Source: Paracoccaceae bacterium (GTDB taxonomy: Bacteria; Pseudomonadota; Alphaproteobacteria; Rhodobacterales; Rhodobacteraceae). From it: DNA of 64,000 nucleotides. Positions within the stretch are counted from its first letter, which is position 1. Every line of letters starts with the position of its first letter. Made by a program: the position numbers and the translations under genes. Location: NCBI GenBank assembly GCA_022843025.1, contig JALHOL010000003.1, positions 1 to 64,000 of the forward strand. Reading direction: 5' to 3'. The notes beneath the pieces were generated by a model that did no database searches, was not told where the DNA came from, and saw nothing but the letters and a program-made list of their open reading frames with translations. Shown piece after piece: positions 31,797 through 41,275 of the stretch.

Positions 31797-31957
31797 TTCC
31801 GCCCCCGCAGCCAGGCAAGGGCATAGCCGCCTGCTGCCGCCGCAACAACCGCGATGATCCAGCCATACTGGATACCATGCGGATGGGGATGAAAGCCGTC
31901 ATGCGCCAAGGCGGGCAAGGCGAGGGTCGTCAGAACGGGGGCCAACATGCGAACCAT
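31793..31957 (-). CDS. 54-residue His-rich membrane protein between ureA and ureB
   Basis: The product has a signal-like hydrophobic N-terminus ([15 protein letters not shown]), the histidine cluster [10 protein letters not shown], then a membrane helix (about residues 32-50) ending LAWLRGRK. It overlaps ureB by 4 bases (ATGA) and starts 10 bases after ureA, so it is within the operon. The predicted arrangement puts the histidines in the periplasm. A role in nickel handling is plausible from context only; it is far shorter than HupE/UreJ permeases. Confidence 0.7.
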   Translation of the reverse strand: MVRMLAPVLTTLALPALAHDGFHPHPHGIQYGWIIAVVAAAAGGYALAWLRGRK

Positions 31958-31967
31958 GGGATACCTT

Positions 31968-32270
31968 TCAGCGGATGGGGTGGTGAACGGTAACAAGCTT
32001 GGTGCCGTCGGGGAAGGTCGCCTCAACCTGCACGGAATGGATCATCTCGGGGATGCCATCCATGCATTGCTCGCGCGTGATGACATGGGCGCCCGCCTCC
32101 ATCAGATCGGCAACGGAACGGCCGTCGCGCGCGCCTTCCACCACGAAATCGGTGATCAAGGCGATGGCTTCGGGGTGGTTCAGCTTTACGCCGCGCGCCA
32201 GTCTGCCGCGCGCCACCATGGCGGCGAGGCTGACCAACAGCTTGTCCTTTTCACGCGGGGTCAGGTTCAT
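31968..32270 (-). CDS. ureA: Urease gamma subunit
   Basis: The 100-residue UreA begins [20 protein letters not shown] and contains [21 protein letters not shown] and the C-terminal [18 protein letters not shown], all typical. It overlaps ureD by 4 bases. Confidence 0.96.
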   Translation of the reverse strand: MNLTPREKDKLLVSLAAMVARGRLARGVKLNHPEAIALITDFVVEGARDGRSVADLMEAGAHVITREQCMDGIPEMIHSVQVEATFPDGTKLVTVHHPIR

Positions 32271-33100
32271 GCCGTCTTCTCCTGAAACTGCCAGACGCGC
32301 GGCAGCACCGCCCCGCGCCGCAAAACCGATAGTGCGCGCACGATCTGGCGGCGCAAGGGCCAGCCGTCCTGTGCCATGGCGCGCAGCGTCAGCCGCCCGT
32401 CATAGGCCGAGGCGGCAGCTACGACCCCCGGCTCATCCAGCACGCGGCGCAGGGGGCCGATCGCATCCTCCAGCCCTGGCGCGACCATCACAAGGCTGGC
32501 AAAGGCCCGCGCGCCGGCCAGCACCGCCTGCCCGGCGTCCAGCGCCGCATCGGTCAAGGCCAGTGGTTCAATGTGGATCGGGCGGTCACCGGCCCAGATT
32601 TCGCGGCGGTCTCGGAACCTTAAACTGGCCACGCTTTCCCCCATGGCGGCCCGGCCCAGCACCACGGTTTCCAGCGCCAAACAACCCGCGCCGGGGGCAA
32701 GGTCAATGCGCGTGCGCCGGTCCAGCGCGGCAGCGTCGAAAAGGATGGTTTCCTGTGGCAGCCAGTCCAGCCAGCCGCCTGCCCCGACCCGCAGTTCAAC
32801 CTCTACCCGCGCTACACCGGTGCCCGCGCGATAGGCGCGCTCGGCGGTCTGGGTGGTGGCGGTGGCGCAAAGGGCGCCGTCCAGCGTGACGGCATAGGTT
32901 AGCCGGTCGCCCCCCGTGAGCCCGCCGGAGGTGTTGAGGAAAACGATCTCGGGGACAGCCCCGACTCTTGGCAGGATCGCCTTAGCCGATCCGATCTGGC
33001 GCAGGTTGACCAACCGCGCGCGCCCACCATCAAGGCGCAGACAAACGGAAGCCTCGCCACGGCTGCGCTGATGGATGTGAAGGGGGGTTTGGTCTGTCAT
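32267..33100 (-). CDS. ureD: Urease accessory protein UreD
   Basis: The 277-residue scaffold protein contains [14 protein letters not shown] and [12 protein letters not shown], typical of UreD. It binds apo-urease and forms part of the nickel tunnel with UreF and UreG. It is the first gene of the operon, with AGGAG seven bases before the ATG, and is preceded by a palindrome resembling an NtrC site. Confidence 0.95.
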   Translation of the reverse strand: MTDQTPLHIHQRSRGEASVCLRLDGGRARLVNLRQIGSAKAILPRVGAVPEIVFLNTSGGLTGGDRLTYAVTLDGALCATATTQTAERAYRAGTGVARVEVELRVGAGGWLDWLPQETILFDAAALDRRTRIDLAPGAGCLALETVVLGRAAMGESVASLRFRDRREIWAGDRPIHIEPLALTDAALDAGQAVLAGARAFASLVMVAPGLEDAIGPLRRVLDEPGVVAAASAYDGRLTLRAMAQDGWPLRRQIVRALSVLRRGAVLPRVWQFQEKTA

Positions 33101-33194
33101 GCGCGCTCCTCGCCCTATCCAATGGGCGCGGCTGGCGCGGCTTCAACGCGGCTTTGTCGTGCCGCGTGGTGGCCCGTGGCGAAGCGCCTAGTGA

Positions 33195-33211
33195 TGCACA
33201 AGATTTGTGCG
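33195..33211. promoter_or_regulatory. NtrC-like palindrome upstream of ureD
   Basis: TGCAC-N7-GTGCG, with the inner 15 bases GCACAAGATTTGTGC a perfect inverted repeat, matches the enteric NtrC consensus TGCAC-N7-GTGCA except for the last base. It lies about 95 bases upstream of the ureD start. No sigma-54 promoter was found nearby, which is not required in Rhodobacter capsulatus, where NtrC acts with the housekeeping polymerase. Confidence 0.5.
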
Positions 33212-33398
33212 GTTCGCCCAAGGAACGGCCGACGCAAGAAACGTCCGCTTATTCATCCGGGCATTGGATATTTGTGGATCACGGAGAGAATGCGGGGGAT
33301 AAATCCGCCGCTCTGGCATCTGGGTTATCGCAGCGACCCGGCATTCACGTACATTAACGAGATTGCAAAGACATTGCTCTGAAATCGGAGACAGTTGG

Positions 33399-33611
33399 AT
33401 GACGGCCCGCTTGAGCATGAAGGAATTTCCCAAGACTGCGATGAACCGCAAGGCGAGCGAGGTTCATGAGGCTGCCGCCACCAAGCCGGTCAGCCTGTCA
33501 GAACATGGAAAATCCCGCTTTGTGATCATGTCGCGCCGGTTCTTTGACGAACATTTCGACACGAGCGTATCGTTGGCCGATCAAGCGGCTGCAAAGGCAG
33601 ATCGCCTTTAG
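33399..33611 (+). CDS. Phd/YefM-like antitoxin, apparently without toxin
   Basis: The 70-residue protein has the Phd/YefM pattern: MTARLSMKEFPKTAMNRKAS is followed by PVSLSEHGKSRFVIMSRR, where small toxin-neutralising proteins bind DNA through their N-terminal half. ATG 33399 follows GGAG with an 8-base spacer. The C-terminal toxin-binding part is short. No RelE- or Doc-like toxin gene lies within 2 kb on either strand. It may be a solitary regulator or the residue of a toxin-antitoxin pair. Confidence 0.65.
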   Translation: MTARLSMKEFPKTAMNRKASEVHEAAATKPVSLSEHGKSRFVIMSRRFFDEHFDTSVSLADQAAAKADRL

Positions 33612-33643
33612 ATCGCTGCCCACGATCAGGGCGGAGCGTGTTG

Positions 33644-35089
33644 TCAGCCCCGCAGATAATCGGCCAGCACAGCACGCGCACCGCGCGCGCCCAGATCGGA
33701 TAGGAACCCGGCAAAGCAGGCGATGACCTGCGGGTCGCGGCCCAGCGCGCCATAGATATCTTCCATCGCCAGCCATGCCGCCGGATCGGTGGCTGCGCTG
33801 CGGGCCGTGGCTTGCAGCCGGTCCCAATTTGGATCGTTGGGTTCGATCACCCGGCCCTGATCCGAAATGCCCATGCAATAGCGGCACCACAGCGCGCTTT
33901 CCAGGATCAGCCCGCGCGGCAGATGCCCCCGCGCCAGATTATCGGCGATCGAGGGGATGATGAATTTCGGCTGGCGGTTTGATCCATCCAGACAGAGGCG
34001 GCGTTCGGTATCGGCCACTTCCGGGTTGGAGAACCGGGCGCGGATCAGGTCGAAATAGGCGTTCAGATCGGTGCCGGGAACTGGCGGAACGATGGGGATG
34101 ATTTCTTCGCGCTCGACCTTGTTCAGAAAGCCCGCGATCAGGGGTTCGGCCATCGCCTCATGCACATATTCGATATCCATCAGCCCGCCAGGATAGGCGA
34201 TGATGGCGTGGCCGCCGTTCAGGATGCGGATCTTCATCGCCTCATAGGCGTGGACATGGGGGGTGAAGGTGACGCCCACCTTTTCCAGCGGCGGGCGTCC
34301 GGCGGGGAAGTGATCCTCCAGCACCCATTGGCGAAAGGGTTCGCAGGTGACGGGGACAGGATCATCAGCCAGACCGAAAGACGCTGCCATCGCGCGTTCG
34401 CGCGGGCCGGTGGCGGGGGTGATGCGATCCACCATGCCATTGGGAAAGGCGACATTGGCGGCAATCCAATCGGCCAGCGCCGGATCGGACAGTTGCGCAA
34501 GGCCGATGACGGCGGCACGGGTCACGTCGCCATTTCCGGGAAGGTTGTCGCAGGACATCACGGTGAAGGGCACCACGCCCGCCGCGCGCCGGGACCGCAG
34601 CGCCGCCACGATGGCCCCGAAGGCGGTGGCGGGGCAGTCGGGGGTGCGGGCGTCTGCCACGATATCGGCATGGTTTGGGTCAAAGCGGCCGGTGGCAGGA
34701 TCGACGTAATACCCCCCCTCGGTCACCGTAAGAGACACGATGCGGATTTCCGGCCGCGACATGGCGGCGATCAGGGAGGCGTTGTCGGGCGAAACGGGCA
34801 GGAAATCCACCATCGCGCCGATGCGGCGGGCGGTCTTTCCAGCGGGGTCAAGTTCGATGACCGATGACAGGCAATCCTGCGCCATCAAGGCGTCGCGCAT
34901 CCGGGCATCCGGTGCCCGCACGCCGGCCCCGATGATGGCCCAATCCATCCCCTCGCCCAGCGCGAACAGGTCATCCAGATAGACGGCCATATGCGCCCGG
35001 TGAAAATTGCCAAGGCCGATATGCACGATGCCGGGGGTCAGGCGGCTGCGATCATAGGCGGGAAGGCTGACACGGGGATGGTGGGTCAT
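33644..35089 (-). CDS. mtlK: Mannitol 2-dehydrogenase (polyol dehydrogenase)
   Basis: The 481-residue long-chain polyol dehydrogenase oxidises D-mannitol (also D-arabitol or sorbitol) to the ketose. It has an N-terminal Rossmann segment GIVHIGLGNFHRAHMAVYLDD and the catalytic-domain lysine region HAYEAMKIRILNGGHAIIAY. ATG 35089 with GAGG six bases upstream is preferred over a TTG four codons earlier. It is the last gene of the smo operon, as in Rhodobacter sphaeroides. Confidence 0.93.
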   Translation of the reverse strand: MTHHPRVSLPAYDRSRLTPGIVHIGLGNFHRAHMAVYLDDLFALGEGMDWAIIGAGVRAPDARMRDALMAQDCLSSVIELDPAGKTARRIGAMVDFLPVSPDNASLIAAMSRPEIRIVSLTVTEGGYYVDPATGRFDPNHADIVADARTPDCPATAFGAIVAALRSRRAAGVVPFTVMSCDNLPGNGDVTRAAVIGLAQLSDPALADWIAANVAFPNGMVDRITPATGPRERAMAASFGLADDPVPVTCEPFRQWVLEDHFPAGRPPLEKVGVTFTPHVHAYEAMKIRILNGGHAIIAYPGGLMDIEYVHEAMAEPLIAGFLNKVEREEIIPIVPPVPGTDLNAYFDLIRARFSNPEVADTERRLCLDGSNRQPKFIIPSIADNLARGHLPRGLILESALWCRYCMGISDQGRVIEPNDPNWDRLQATARSAATDPAAWLAMEDIYGALGRDPQVIACFAGFLSDLGARGARAVLADYLRG

Positions 35090-35159
35090 CTTTGGCCTCA
35101 AAGGGAGAGAGGGAACACAGTATCGGCACGGTCGCAGAATGGGTCAGAGGGCCATGATG

Positions 35160-35930
35160 TCAGGCCATCCAATTGCCGCCATCGACGCCAAGGCACTGGG
35201 CGACGATGTAGCGGGCCTCGGGCGTGGCGAGAAAGATCGCCATACCCGTCAGATCGGCGGCGGTGCCCATGCGGCCAAAGGGGACGGCAGCCCCGACTTC
35301 GCACTTTTTCTGGCCCGGAGCCTTGCCTTCGTATTTGGCGAAGAAGGCATCGACACCATCCCAGTGTTCGCCATCCACCACGCCCGGCGCGATGGCATTG
35401 ACGTTGATGCCGTGCTGGATGAGGTTGAGCCCAGCGGATTGCGTCAGGCTGATCACAGCGGCCTTGGTGGCGCAGTAGACGGCGACAAGCCCCTCGCCCC
35501 GGCGACCCGCTTGCGAGGCCATGTTGATGATCGTGCCCCCCTGCCCCCGTGCGATCATGTGGCGGGCGGCGGCTTGCAGACAAAACAGGGTGCCCGCGAC
35601 ATTGACGGCAAAGAGCTTGTCATAATCGGCGCGGGTGATTTCGGCGATGGGGGCGGCGGTGAAGAGGGCCGCGTTGTTGATCAGTATGTCCAGATGGCCC
35701 ATCTGCGCCACCGCCGCATCAAAGCCCGCGTCGATGCTGTCTTGCCGAGTCACATCCATCTGCACGGCCAACGCCTGCGGGCCAAGGCTCGCTGCGGCCT
35801 TGGCAACCGCATCGGCGTTGATATCGGCCAGTGCCACCCGCGCGCCTTCGGCGATGTAGGCGCGGGCGAATTCAAGCCCGATGCCCCGCGCGGCCCCTGT
35901 GACAAGGGCGGTTTTTCCCTGCAACCTCAT
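35160..35930 (-). CDS. smoS: Sorbitol dehydrogenase (SDR family)
   Basis: The 256-residue short-chain dehydrogenase has TGAARGIG (residues 11-18) and the catalytic Y152-x3-K156. It is very similar to SmoS of R. sphaeroides in length and in stretches such as [20 protein letters not shown]. It oxidises D-glucitol to D-fructose. It overlaps smoK by 4 bases. Confidence 0.93.
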   Translation of the reverse strand: MRLQGKTALVTGAARGIGLEFARAYIAEGARVALADINADAVAKAAASLGPQALAVQMDVTRQDSIDAGFDAAVAQMGHLDILINNAALFTAAPIAEITRADYDKLFAVNVAGTLFCLQAAARHMIARGQGGTIINMASQAGRRGEGLVAVYCATKAAVISLTQSAGLNLIQHGINVNAIAPGVVDGEHWDGVDAFFAKYEGKAPGQKKCEVGAAVPFGRMGTAADLTGMAIFLATPEARYIVAQCLGVDGGNWMA

Positions 35931-36925
35931 GCCATTGCCTTTCCGTCAGCGCCGAAGCGGTGGATCTTTCCTGCCTGCGGAGACAGGGCGATGCGGTCGC
36001 CATGGCGCAGCGCGACCTCGCCGCTGGCGCGGACGGTGATGGTTTCGCCACTGTCTAACACAACCTTGAGGAAGGAGTCCGATCCCAGATGTTCGGTCAG
36101 GCCCACGACCCCGCGCCATTGCCCGCCATCGCCGATATCGAGATGTTCGGGGCGGACGCCGATGGTGGTGGCGCCGTGCTTTTCGGCCTCAGCCCCCGCG
36201 ATCAGGTTCATCTTGGGGCTGCCGATGAAACCTGCGACGAACAGGTTTGCGGGGCGGTGGTACAGTTCCAGCGGGGAGCCCACTTGTTCGATATTGCCCG
36301 CGTTCAGGACGACGATCTTGTCGGCCATGGTCATGGCCTCTACCTGGTCATGGGTGACATAGATCATCGTGGTCTTCAGCGTCTGGTGCAGTTCTGTGAT
36401 TTCCTGCCGCATGGTCACACGCAGCGCGGCATCAAGGTTTGACAGCGGTTCATCGAACAGAAAGGCCGCCGGTTCGCGCACGATGGCACGTCCGATGGCG
36501 ACGCGCTGGCGCTGGCCGCCGGACAATTGGCCCGGGCGGCGATCAAGATAGTTGGTCAGGTTCAAAATGCGCGCGGCGTTCTGAACCTTTTTCTCCTGCT
36601 CATCCTCTGACAATCCCGCCATTTTCAGCGGGAAGGCGATGTTCTTTCGCACGGTCATGTGGGGGTAAAGCGCATAGCTTTGGAACACCATGGCCAGTCC
36701 GCGCTTGGCGGGTGGAAGATAGGTGGCATCCGTCCCGTCAATGTCGATCTGGCCCGAGGTTACATCTTCCAGCCCGGCGATCAGGCGCAACAAAGTGGAT
36801 TTGCCACAGCCCGAGGGGCCGACGAAGACCACGAATTCCCCATCCTCGATGGTGAGGTTGATATCGGGGATGACCGCGACCTCGCCAAAGGATTTGTTGA
36901 CGTGTTTGAGTGTTATCTTGCCCAT
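35927..36925 (-). CDS. smoK: Polyol ABC transporter ATP-binding protein
   Basis: The 332-residue MalK/UgpC-type ATPase has Walker [10 protein letters not shown] (about residues 36-44), signature [14 protein letters not shown], Walker [13 protein letters not shown] and a C-terminal TOBE domain ([13 protein letters not shown] onward). It powers polyol uptake with SmoE/F/G. Confidence 0.93.
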   Translation of the reverse strand: MGKITLKHVNKSFGEVAVIPDINLTIEDGEFVVFVGPSGCGKSTLLRLIAGLEDVTSGQIDIDGTDATYLPPAKRGLAMVFQSYALYPHMTVRKNIAFPLKMAGLSEDEQEKKVQNAARILNLTNYLDRRPGQLSGGQRQRVAIGRAIVREPAAFLFDEPLSNLDAALRVTMRQEITELHQTLKTTMIYVTHDQVEAMTMADKIVVLNAGNIEQVGSPLELYHRPANLFVAGFIGSPKMNLIAGAEAEKHGATTIGVRPEHLDIGDGGQWRGVVGLTEHLGSDSFLKVVLDSGETITVRASGEVALRHGDRIALSPQAGKIHRFGADGKAMA

Positions 36926-36932
36926 GGGGTCC

Positions 36933-37763
36933 TCACTTCACCGCGCCGAAGGTCAGGCCCCGGACGAGTTGTTTCTGGCTGAACCAGCCAAGGATCAGGA
37001 TCGGCGCGATGGCTATGGTGCTGGCGGCGCTGAGTTTTGCGTAGAACAGGCCTTGGGGTGCCGAAAAGCTGGCGATGAAGGCCGACAGGGGTGCTGCTTT
37101 GGTGGTGGTCAGGACGATGGTCCAGAACGCCTCATTCCAGGCGAGGATCACGTTCAGCAGCAGGGTCGAGGCAATGCCGGGCAACGCGATGGGCGTCAGG
37201 ACATAAAGGATTTCCTTCATCAGCCCTGCCCCGTCCATCCTTGCCGCTTCAAGGATTTCGCCGGGGATTTCCTTGAAATAGGTGTAGAGCATCCAGACAA
37301 TGATCGGCAGGTTCATCAGCATCAGCGCAAGGACAAGGCCGATGCGGGTGTCGATCAGGCCCAACTGCAAAAACAGCAGATAAAGCGGGATCATCACGGC
37401 GACGGCGGGCATCATCTTGGTAGACAGCATCCACATCAGCAGATCCTTGGTCCGCCGACCGGGGACAAATGCCATGGCCCAGGCTGCAGGGATGGCAATG
37501 GCAAGGCCAAGAAGCGTGGAGCCGAGCGAGATCACCACCGAATTCCAGAAAAAGCGCGGGTAATCAGACCGCGACCAGACCTCGACGTAATTCTCCATCG
37601 TCCAATCCGCGCCGAGCAATTCGGGCGGGGAGGCGACGGCCGAGGCTTCGGTTTTGAAGCTGGTCAGGATCATCCACAACACGGGGAAAAAGATGATCAG
37701 CGCAACCGACCATGCGGCGATGGTGGTGAGCGTCTCGCGGCGGGGGGAAACGGCGCGGGCCAT
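36933..37763 (-). CDS. smoG: Polyol ABC transporter permease 2
   Basis: The 276-residue MalG-type permease has six hydrophobic helices and the ATPase-coupling EAA loop [20 protein letters not shown]. The start is ATG 37763 ([12 protein letters not shown]), just after smoF. Confidence 0.9.
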   Translation of the reverse strand: MARAVSPRRETLTTIAAWSVALIIFFPVLWMILTSFKTEASAVASPPELLGADWTMENYVEVWSRSDYPRFFWNSVVISLGSTLLGLAIAIPAAWAMAFVPGRRTKDLLMWMLSTKMMPAVAVMIPLYLLFLQLGLIDTRIGLVLALMLMNLPIIVWMLYTYFKEIPGEILEAARMDGAGLMKEILYVLTPIALPGIASTLLLNVILAWNEAFWTIVLTTTKAAPLSAFIASFSAPQGLFYAKLSAASTIAIAPILILGWFSQKQLVRGLTFGAVK

Positions 37764-37771
37764 GGGATACC

Positions 37772-38644
37772 TCAGGCGTCGAGATGGCGGCCAATGCCGC
37801 GCATCAGGAAATAAGCGACGATATTGGCAAGGATCACGGCGATGATCCCCCCGGCGGCGGCGCGGCCTATGTCTTTGGCGGCAATGGCTTGCTTGAAGAT
37901 CATGTAGGGCAGCGTGGTGGAGGCCGATCCCGGCCCGCCCTGCGTGGTGGTGAAAATCTCGCCGAAGATGCCCAAAAGGAAGATGGTCTGGATCAGGATA
38001 ACCACGGTGATCGCGCGGGTCATGTGCGGCAGAATGATGAATCGCAGGCGATTGAGGGCCGAGGCACCGTCCATCTCGGCCGCTTCCAACTGTTCGGAGG
38101 ACAGCGATTGCAGGGATGTCAGCAGGATCAGCGCGGCGAAGGGCAGCCATTCCCAGGACACGATCCCGATGACAGACAGAAGCGGATATTCCTCAAGAAA
38201 CAGAATGGGTTGGGTGCCAAAGCCCCGCGCGACGGCGGCGAACAGGCCGTTTTGCGGGTGCATGAACAGGTTTTCCCAGATGGAAGCTGCGACCGGCGGC
38301 ATCACGAAGAAGGGCGCGATCACAAGGATGCGCAGCATCCCCTGCCCCTTCACCGGCTGGTCGATCAGCAGCGCGATCAGGATGCCCAGCACCACCGTGA
38401 TGATCAGCACGCCCCCCACCAGCGCCAGTGTGTTCCATAGGGCCAGCCAGAAATCGGGGGAGTTGAAGAACCAAAGATAGTTGGTGAAACCAACCCAACC
38501 CGTCCGGTCGGGTGACAGCAGGCGATAGAGGCGGAAGGAATAATACAGCGTCATGGCCAGCGGAACGGCCATCCAGATGAACAAAAGCACCACCGACGGG
38601 GCCACCATCACACGTGCGGCAAGACGGCTGGACTGTGTGGACAT
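37772..38644 (-). CDS. smoF: Polyol ABC transporter permease 1
   Basis: The 290-residue MalF-type permease has six hydrophobic segments and the EAA loop EAAEMDGASALNRLRFIILP. Eight bases separate it from smoG. Confidence 0.9.
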   Translation of the reverse strand: MSTQSSRLAARVMVAPSVVLLFIWMAVPLAMTLYYSFRLYRLLSPDRTGWVGFTNYLWFFNSPDFWLALWNTLALVGGVLIITVVLGILIALLIDQPVKGQGMLRILVIAPFFVMPPVAASIWENLFMHPQNGLFAAVARGFGTQPILFLEEYPLLSVIGIVSWEWLPFAALILLTSLQSLSSEQLEAAEMDGASALNRLRFIILPHMTRAITVVILIQTIFLLGIFGEIFTTTQGGPGSASTTLPYMIFKQAIAAKDIGRAAAGGIIAVILANIVAYFLMRGIGRHLDA

Positions 38645-38709
38645 GGGGGATCGCCTTCGGATCGGGGCCGGGATGCGGCGCGACAGTTCGGAAGAAGGAA
38701 GGAAAGGCC

Positions 38710-38767
38710 GCCTGCGCAGAAAGGTTGCGCAGGCAGGCCGATTGCAGGGCCGGTGGGAGGCCGGCCC
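38710..38767 (-). terminator. Two hairpins between smoE and smoF
   Basis: GCCTGCGCA/TGCGCAGGC (38710-38734, 7-base loop) and GGGCCGG/CCGGCCC (38747-38767, 7-base loop) are perfect stems in the 136-base smoE-smoF spacer. Hairpins after binding-protein genes typically stabilise that message and dampen permease expression. Confidence 0.55.
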
Positions 38768-38780
38768 CGCAAGGGTGTGG

Positions 38781-40091
38781 TTACTGGATGTAGCCTGCGG
38801 CCTTCATCTCGTCGGCGACGGCGGTCTGTGCCTCGGCCAGCGCTTCATCCGCGGTTTTCTGCCCGGCCAGTGCCGCCGAGAAGATTTCGCCCACGGTCGT
38901 ACCCAGCCCCTGGAATTCCGGGATGGCCACGAATTGCACGCCGACATAGGGCACCGGCTTCACAGTAGGGGCGTTCGGATCGGCCGAGTTGATGCTGTCC
39001 AACGTCATCTTGGCGAACGGCACCTTCTGGTATTCCGCGTTTTCATAGAGCGAGGTCCGCGTTCCCGGAGGCACGTTGGCCCAGCCTTCCTTGGAGGCGA
39101 CGAGTTCCAGATATTCCTTGCTGGTCGCCCAGTTCACGAAGGTCTTCGCTGCATCCTGTGCGTCCGAAGACGACGGAATTGCCAGCGACCAAGCCCAGAG
39201 CCAGTTGCCGCGCTTGCCCAGGCCATTGTCGGGTGCGAGTGCAAAACCGACCTTGTCGGCAATGGTGCTGTCCTTGCCGGTCACGAAGGAGGCCGCAACC
39301 GTGGCGTCGATCCACATGCCGCACTTGCCCTGATTGAACAGCGTCAGGTTTTCGTTGAAGCCGTTGTTCGAGGCACCCGGGGGGCCGTACTGGTTCATCA
39401 GGTTGAGGTAGAAGTCGAGCGTCGCCTTCCATTCCGGCTGGTCGAACTGGGGGTTCCAGTTTTCGTCGAACCAGCGCGCGCCGAAGGAGTTGGACATGGC
39501 GGTCAGGAAGGCCATGTTTTCGCCCCAGCCGGCCTTGCCGCGCAGGCAGACGCCGTTGATTTCGGCATCACGGTTGGTCATCGCGGCGGCGGCCTTTTCG
39601 ATATCGGCCCAGGTCGGCGCGTCAGGCATGGTGAGGCCTGCGGCTTCCATCAGGTCCTTGCGATACATGACCATCGAGGACTCGCCGTAGAAGGGCGCGG
39701 CGAAGATGTTGCCGTCAACGGTCAGACCGCCGCGGATGGCGGGGAGCAGGTCGTCCACGTCATATTCGGCGGGCAGGTCGTTGAGCGAAACAAGCCAGCC
39801 CTGCTTGCCCCAGATCGGAACCTCATAGGTGCCGATGGTGAGCACGTCATACTGACCGCCGCCGGTGGCGATGTCGGTGGTGACGTTCTGGCGCAGGACG
39901 TTTTCTTCCAGCGTCACCCATTCGACCTTGATGTCGGGATGCTTGGCATAGAAGTCGTCCATCAGACCCTGCATGCGGATCATGTCGCCATTGTTCACGG
40001 TGGCCACGGTGATGGTGGTTTCGGCCATCGCAGCCCCGGTCAGGGCAAGCGCAGCCGTCGCGCCAAGAAGCGCGCGCAGCGAGATGTTCAT
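38781..40091 (-). CDS. smoE: Polyol ABC transporter substrate-binding protein
   Basis: The 436-residue periplasmic binding protein has a signal peptide cut after GAAMA (about residue 22). Its N-terminus TTITVATVNNGDMIRMQGLM resembles sorbitol/mannitol-binding SmoE. GGGAGGATACC precedes ATG 40091. It is the first transporter gene after the SorC-type regulator. Confidence 0.92.
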   Translation of the reverse strand: MNISLRALLGATAALALTGAAMAETTITVATVNNGDMIRMQGLMDDFYAKHPDIKVEWVTLEENVLRQNVTTDIATGGGQYDVLTIGTYEVPIWGKQGWLVSLNDLPAEYDVDDLLPAIRGGLTVDGNIFAAPFYGESSMVMYRKDLMEAAGLTMPDAPTWADIEKAAAAMTNRDAEINGVCLRGKAGWGENMAFLTAMSNSFGARWFDENWNPQFDQPEWKATLDFYLNLMNQYGPPGASNNGFNENLTLFNQGKCGMWIDATVAASFVTGKDSTIADKVGFALAPDNGLGKRGNWLWAWSLAIPSSSDAQDAAKTFVNWATSKEYLELVASKEGWANVPPGTRTSLYENAEYQKVPFAKMTLDSINSADPNAPTVKPVPYVGVQFVAIPEFQGLGTTVGEIFSAALAGQKTADEALAEAQTAVADEMKAAGYIQ

Positions 40092-40114
40092 TGGTATCCT
40101 CCCATAGAAGCGAC

Positions 40115-40215
40115 TGAGCATTTTATCGCTTAGTGAGCAATTACCCATAAATTGAGCTGATCCGTCAAGCCTGATGTTGCGCAGTTATTCGCCGCATGAG
40201 CAAAAACTCTGCTCA
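40115..40215. promoter_or_regulatory. TGAGCA repeat operator region of the smo operon
   Basis: TGAGC occurs at 40115, 40134 and 40153, exactly 19 bases apart. A further inverted copy TGAGCA-N7-TGCTCA spans 40197-40215. The repeats lie between the regulator stop and the smoE start, on about two helical turns of DNA, as expected for an oligomeric SorC-family regulator. Confidence 0.6.
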
Positions 40216-40314
40216 AACATTCATCTTTCGGTAAACAAAGGAGAACCGCCGCCCGGCGATCCGCCCCATGGGTTTGGGGGCGGGAAAACCCGGCCCCGAT
40301 GCTGCGCCGCGGCA

Positions 40315-41274
40315 TCAGCCGAGGGCGAGAATCGCGCGGGCGGATGATTCGTCGGTGACGATTCCATTCAGGATCCCGGCCTTCAGTGCGGCATGAATGG
40401 CGGGCAATTTCGACGGCCCTGCCGCCACGCCGATGGCCGGGCGGGCGAGGCGCGGCTCCACCCGGACGCCGCCGTGGCGGGTGGTTTCGGGCTTTTCCAG
40501 AAAGCGGCCTTCGGCATCGAAGACCCAACCCGCCACCTCGCCCACCGCGCCGCGCTTTTGCAGGGCGGCCAGTTCGGCGCGGGTGATGAACCCGTCGGCC
40601 AGCAGGGGGGCGTCATCGCCCATCTGGCCCACGCCCACGAAGATGACATCCGCGCGTTCGGCCAGTTCGCGCACCCGGCGCACCGGGCCCAGCGATTTGA
40701 AGGCGGCGAATTCCTCGACCGTGGCGGAAATCACCGGCATGGCCATCGGGTAATGCGGGGCGCGGACCTTGTCGGCGATGCGCATGATGACATCGAAGAA
40801 TGAGGCGGAGCCGTCGGGGGCGATGTTGCCGATCATGGACACGAGGCGATGCTGGGGGGCATCCATCGTGGTCATCGCATCCACCATGCCGCGCAGCGCG
40901 CGGCCAGTGCCGAGGGCGATCACCAGCGGATCGGGCATGGCGAGGAAGCGTTCAAGCTCTTGCGCGGCGGCGGGGGCGATGGCGCGGATGGGGTCTGCCC
41001 CTGCCCCCAATCCCGGCGCGACGCGACAGCGGGTTAGGGAGAAACGGTCGGTAAGTGCTTGTTCCAGTTCAAGACAAGCGGCGATGGGGTGTTCGATGCG
41101 GACATGGACCAAGCCCTCGGTCATGGCGCGGCTGACAAGGCGTTGGGCGCGTTGGCGGCTGACGCCGAGTTCGCGGGCGATCTGGTCCTGCGTCATGCCT
41201 GCCACGTAATAGAGCCACCCCGCCCGCGCGGCATCGTCGCTTTGGCTCGGTTCGGGATCGGGCGGGAGGGACAT
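40315..41274 (-). CDS. SorC/DeoR-type sugar-binding transcriptional regulator
   Basis: The 319-residue protein has an N-terminal HTH (GMTQDQIARELGVSRQRAQR, about residues 26-45) and a C-terminal sugar-phosphate-binding domain with GTGRALRGMVDAM and GVAAGPSKLPAI. Its position ahead of smoE matches SmoC of R. sphaeroides, the activator/repressor of polyol genes. It starts one base after the HAD gene stop. Confidence 0.88.
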   Translation of the reverse strand: MSLPPDPEPSQSDDAARAGWLYYVAGMTQDQIARELGVSRQRAQRLVSRAMTEGLVHVRIEHPIAACLELEQALTDRFSLTRCRVAPGLGAGADPIRAIAPAAAQELERFLAMPDPLVIALGTGRALRGMVDAMTTMDAPQHRLVSMIGNIAPDGSASFFDVIMRIADKVRAPHYPMAMPVISATVEEFAAFKSLGPVRRVRELAERADVIFVGVGQMGDDAPLLADGFITRAELAALQKRGAVGEVAGWVFDAEGRFLEKPETTRHGGVRVEPRLARPAIGVAAGPSKLPAIHAALKAGILNGIVTDESSARAILALG

Positions 41275-41275
41275 G

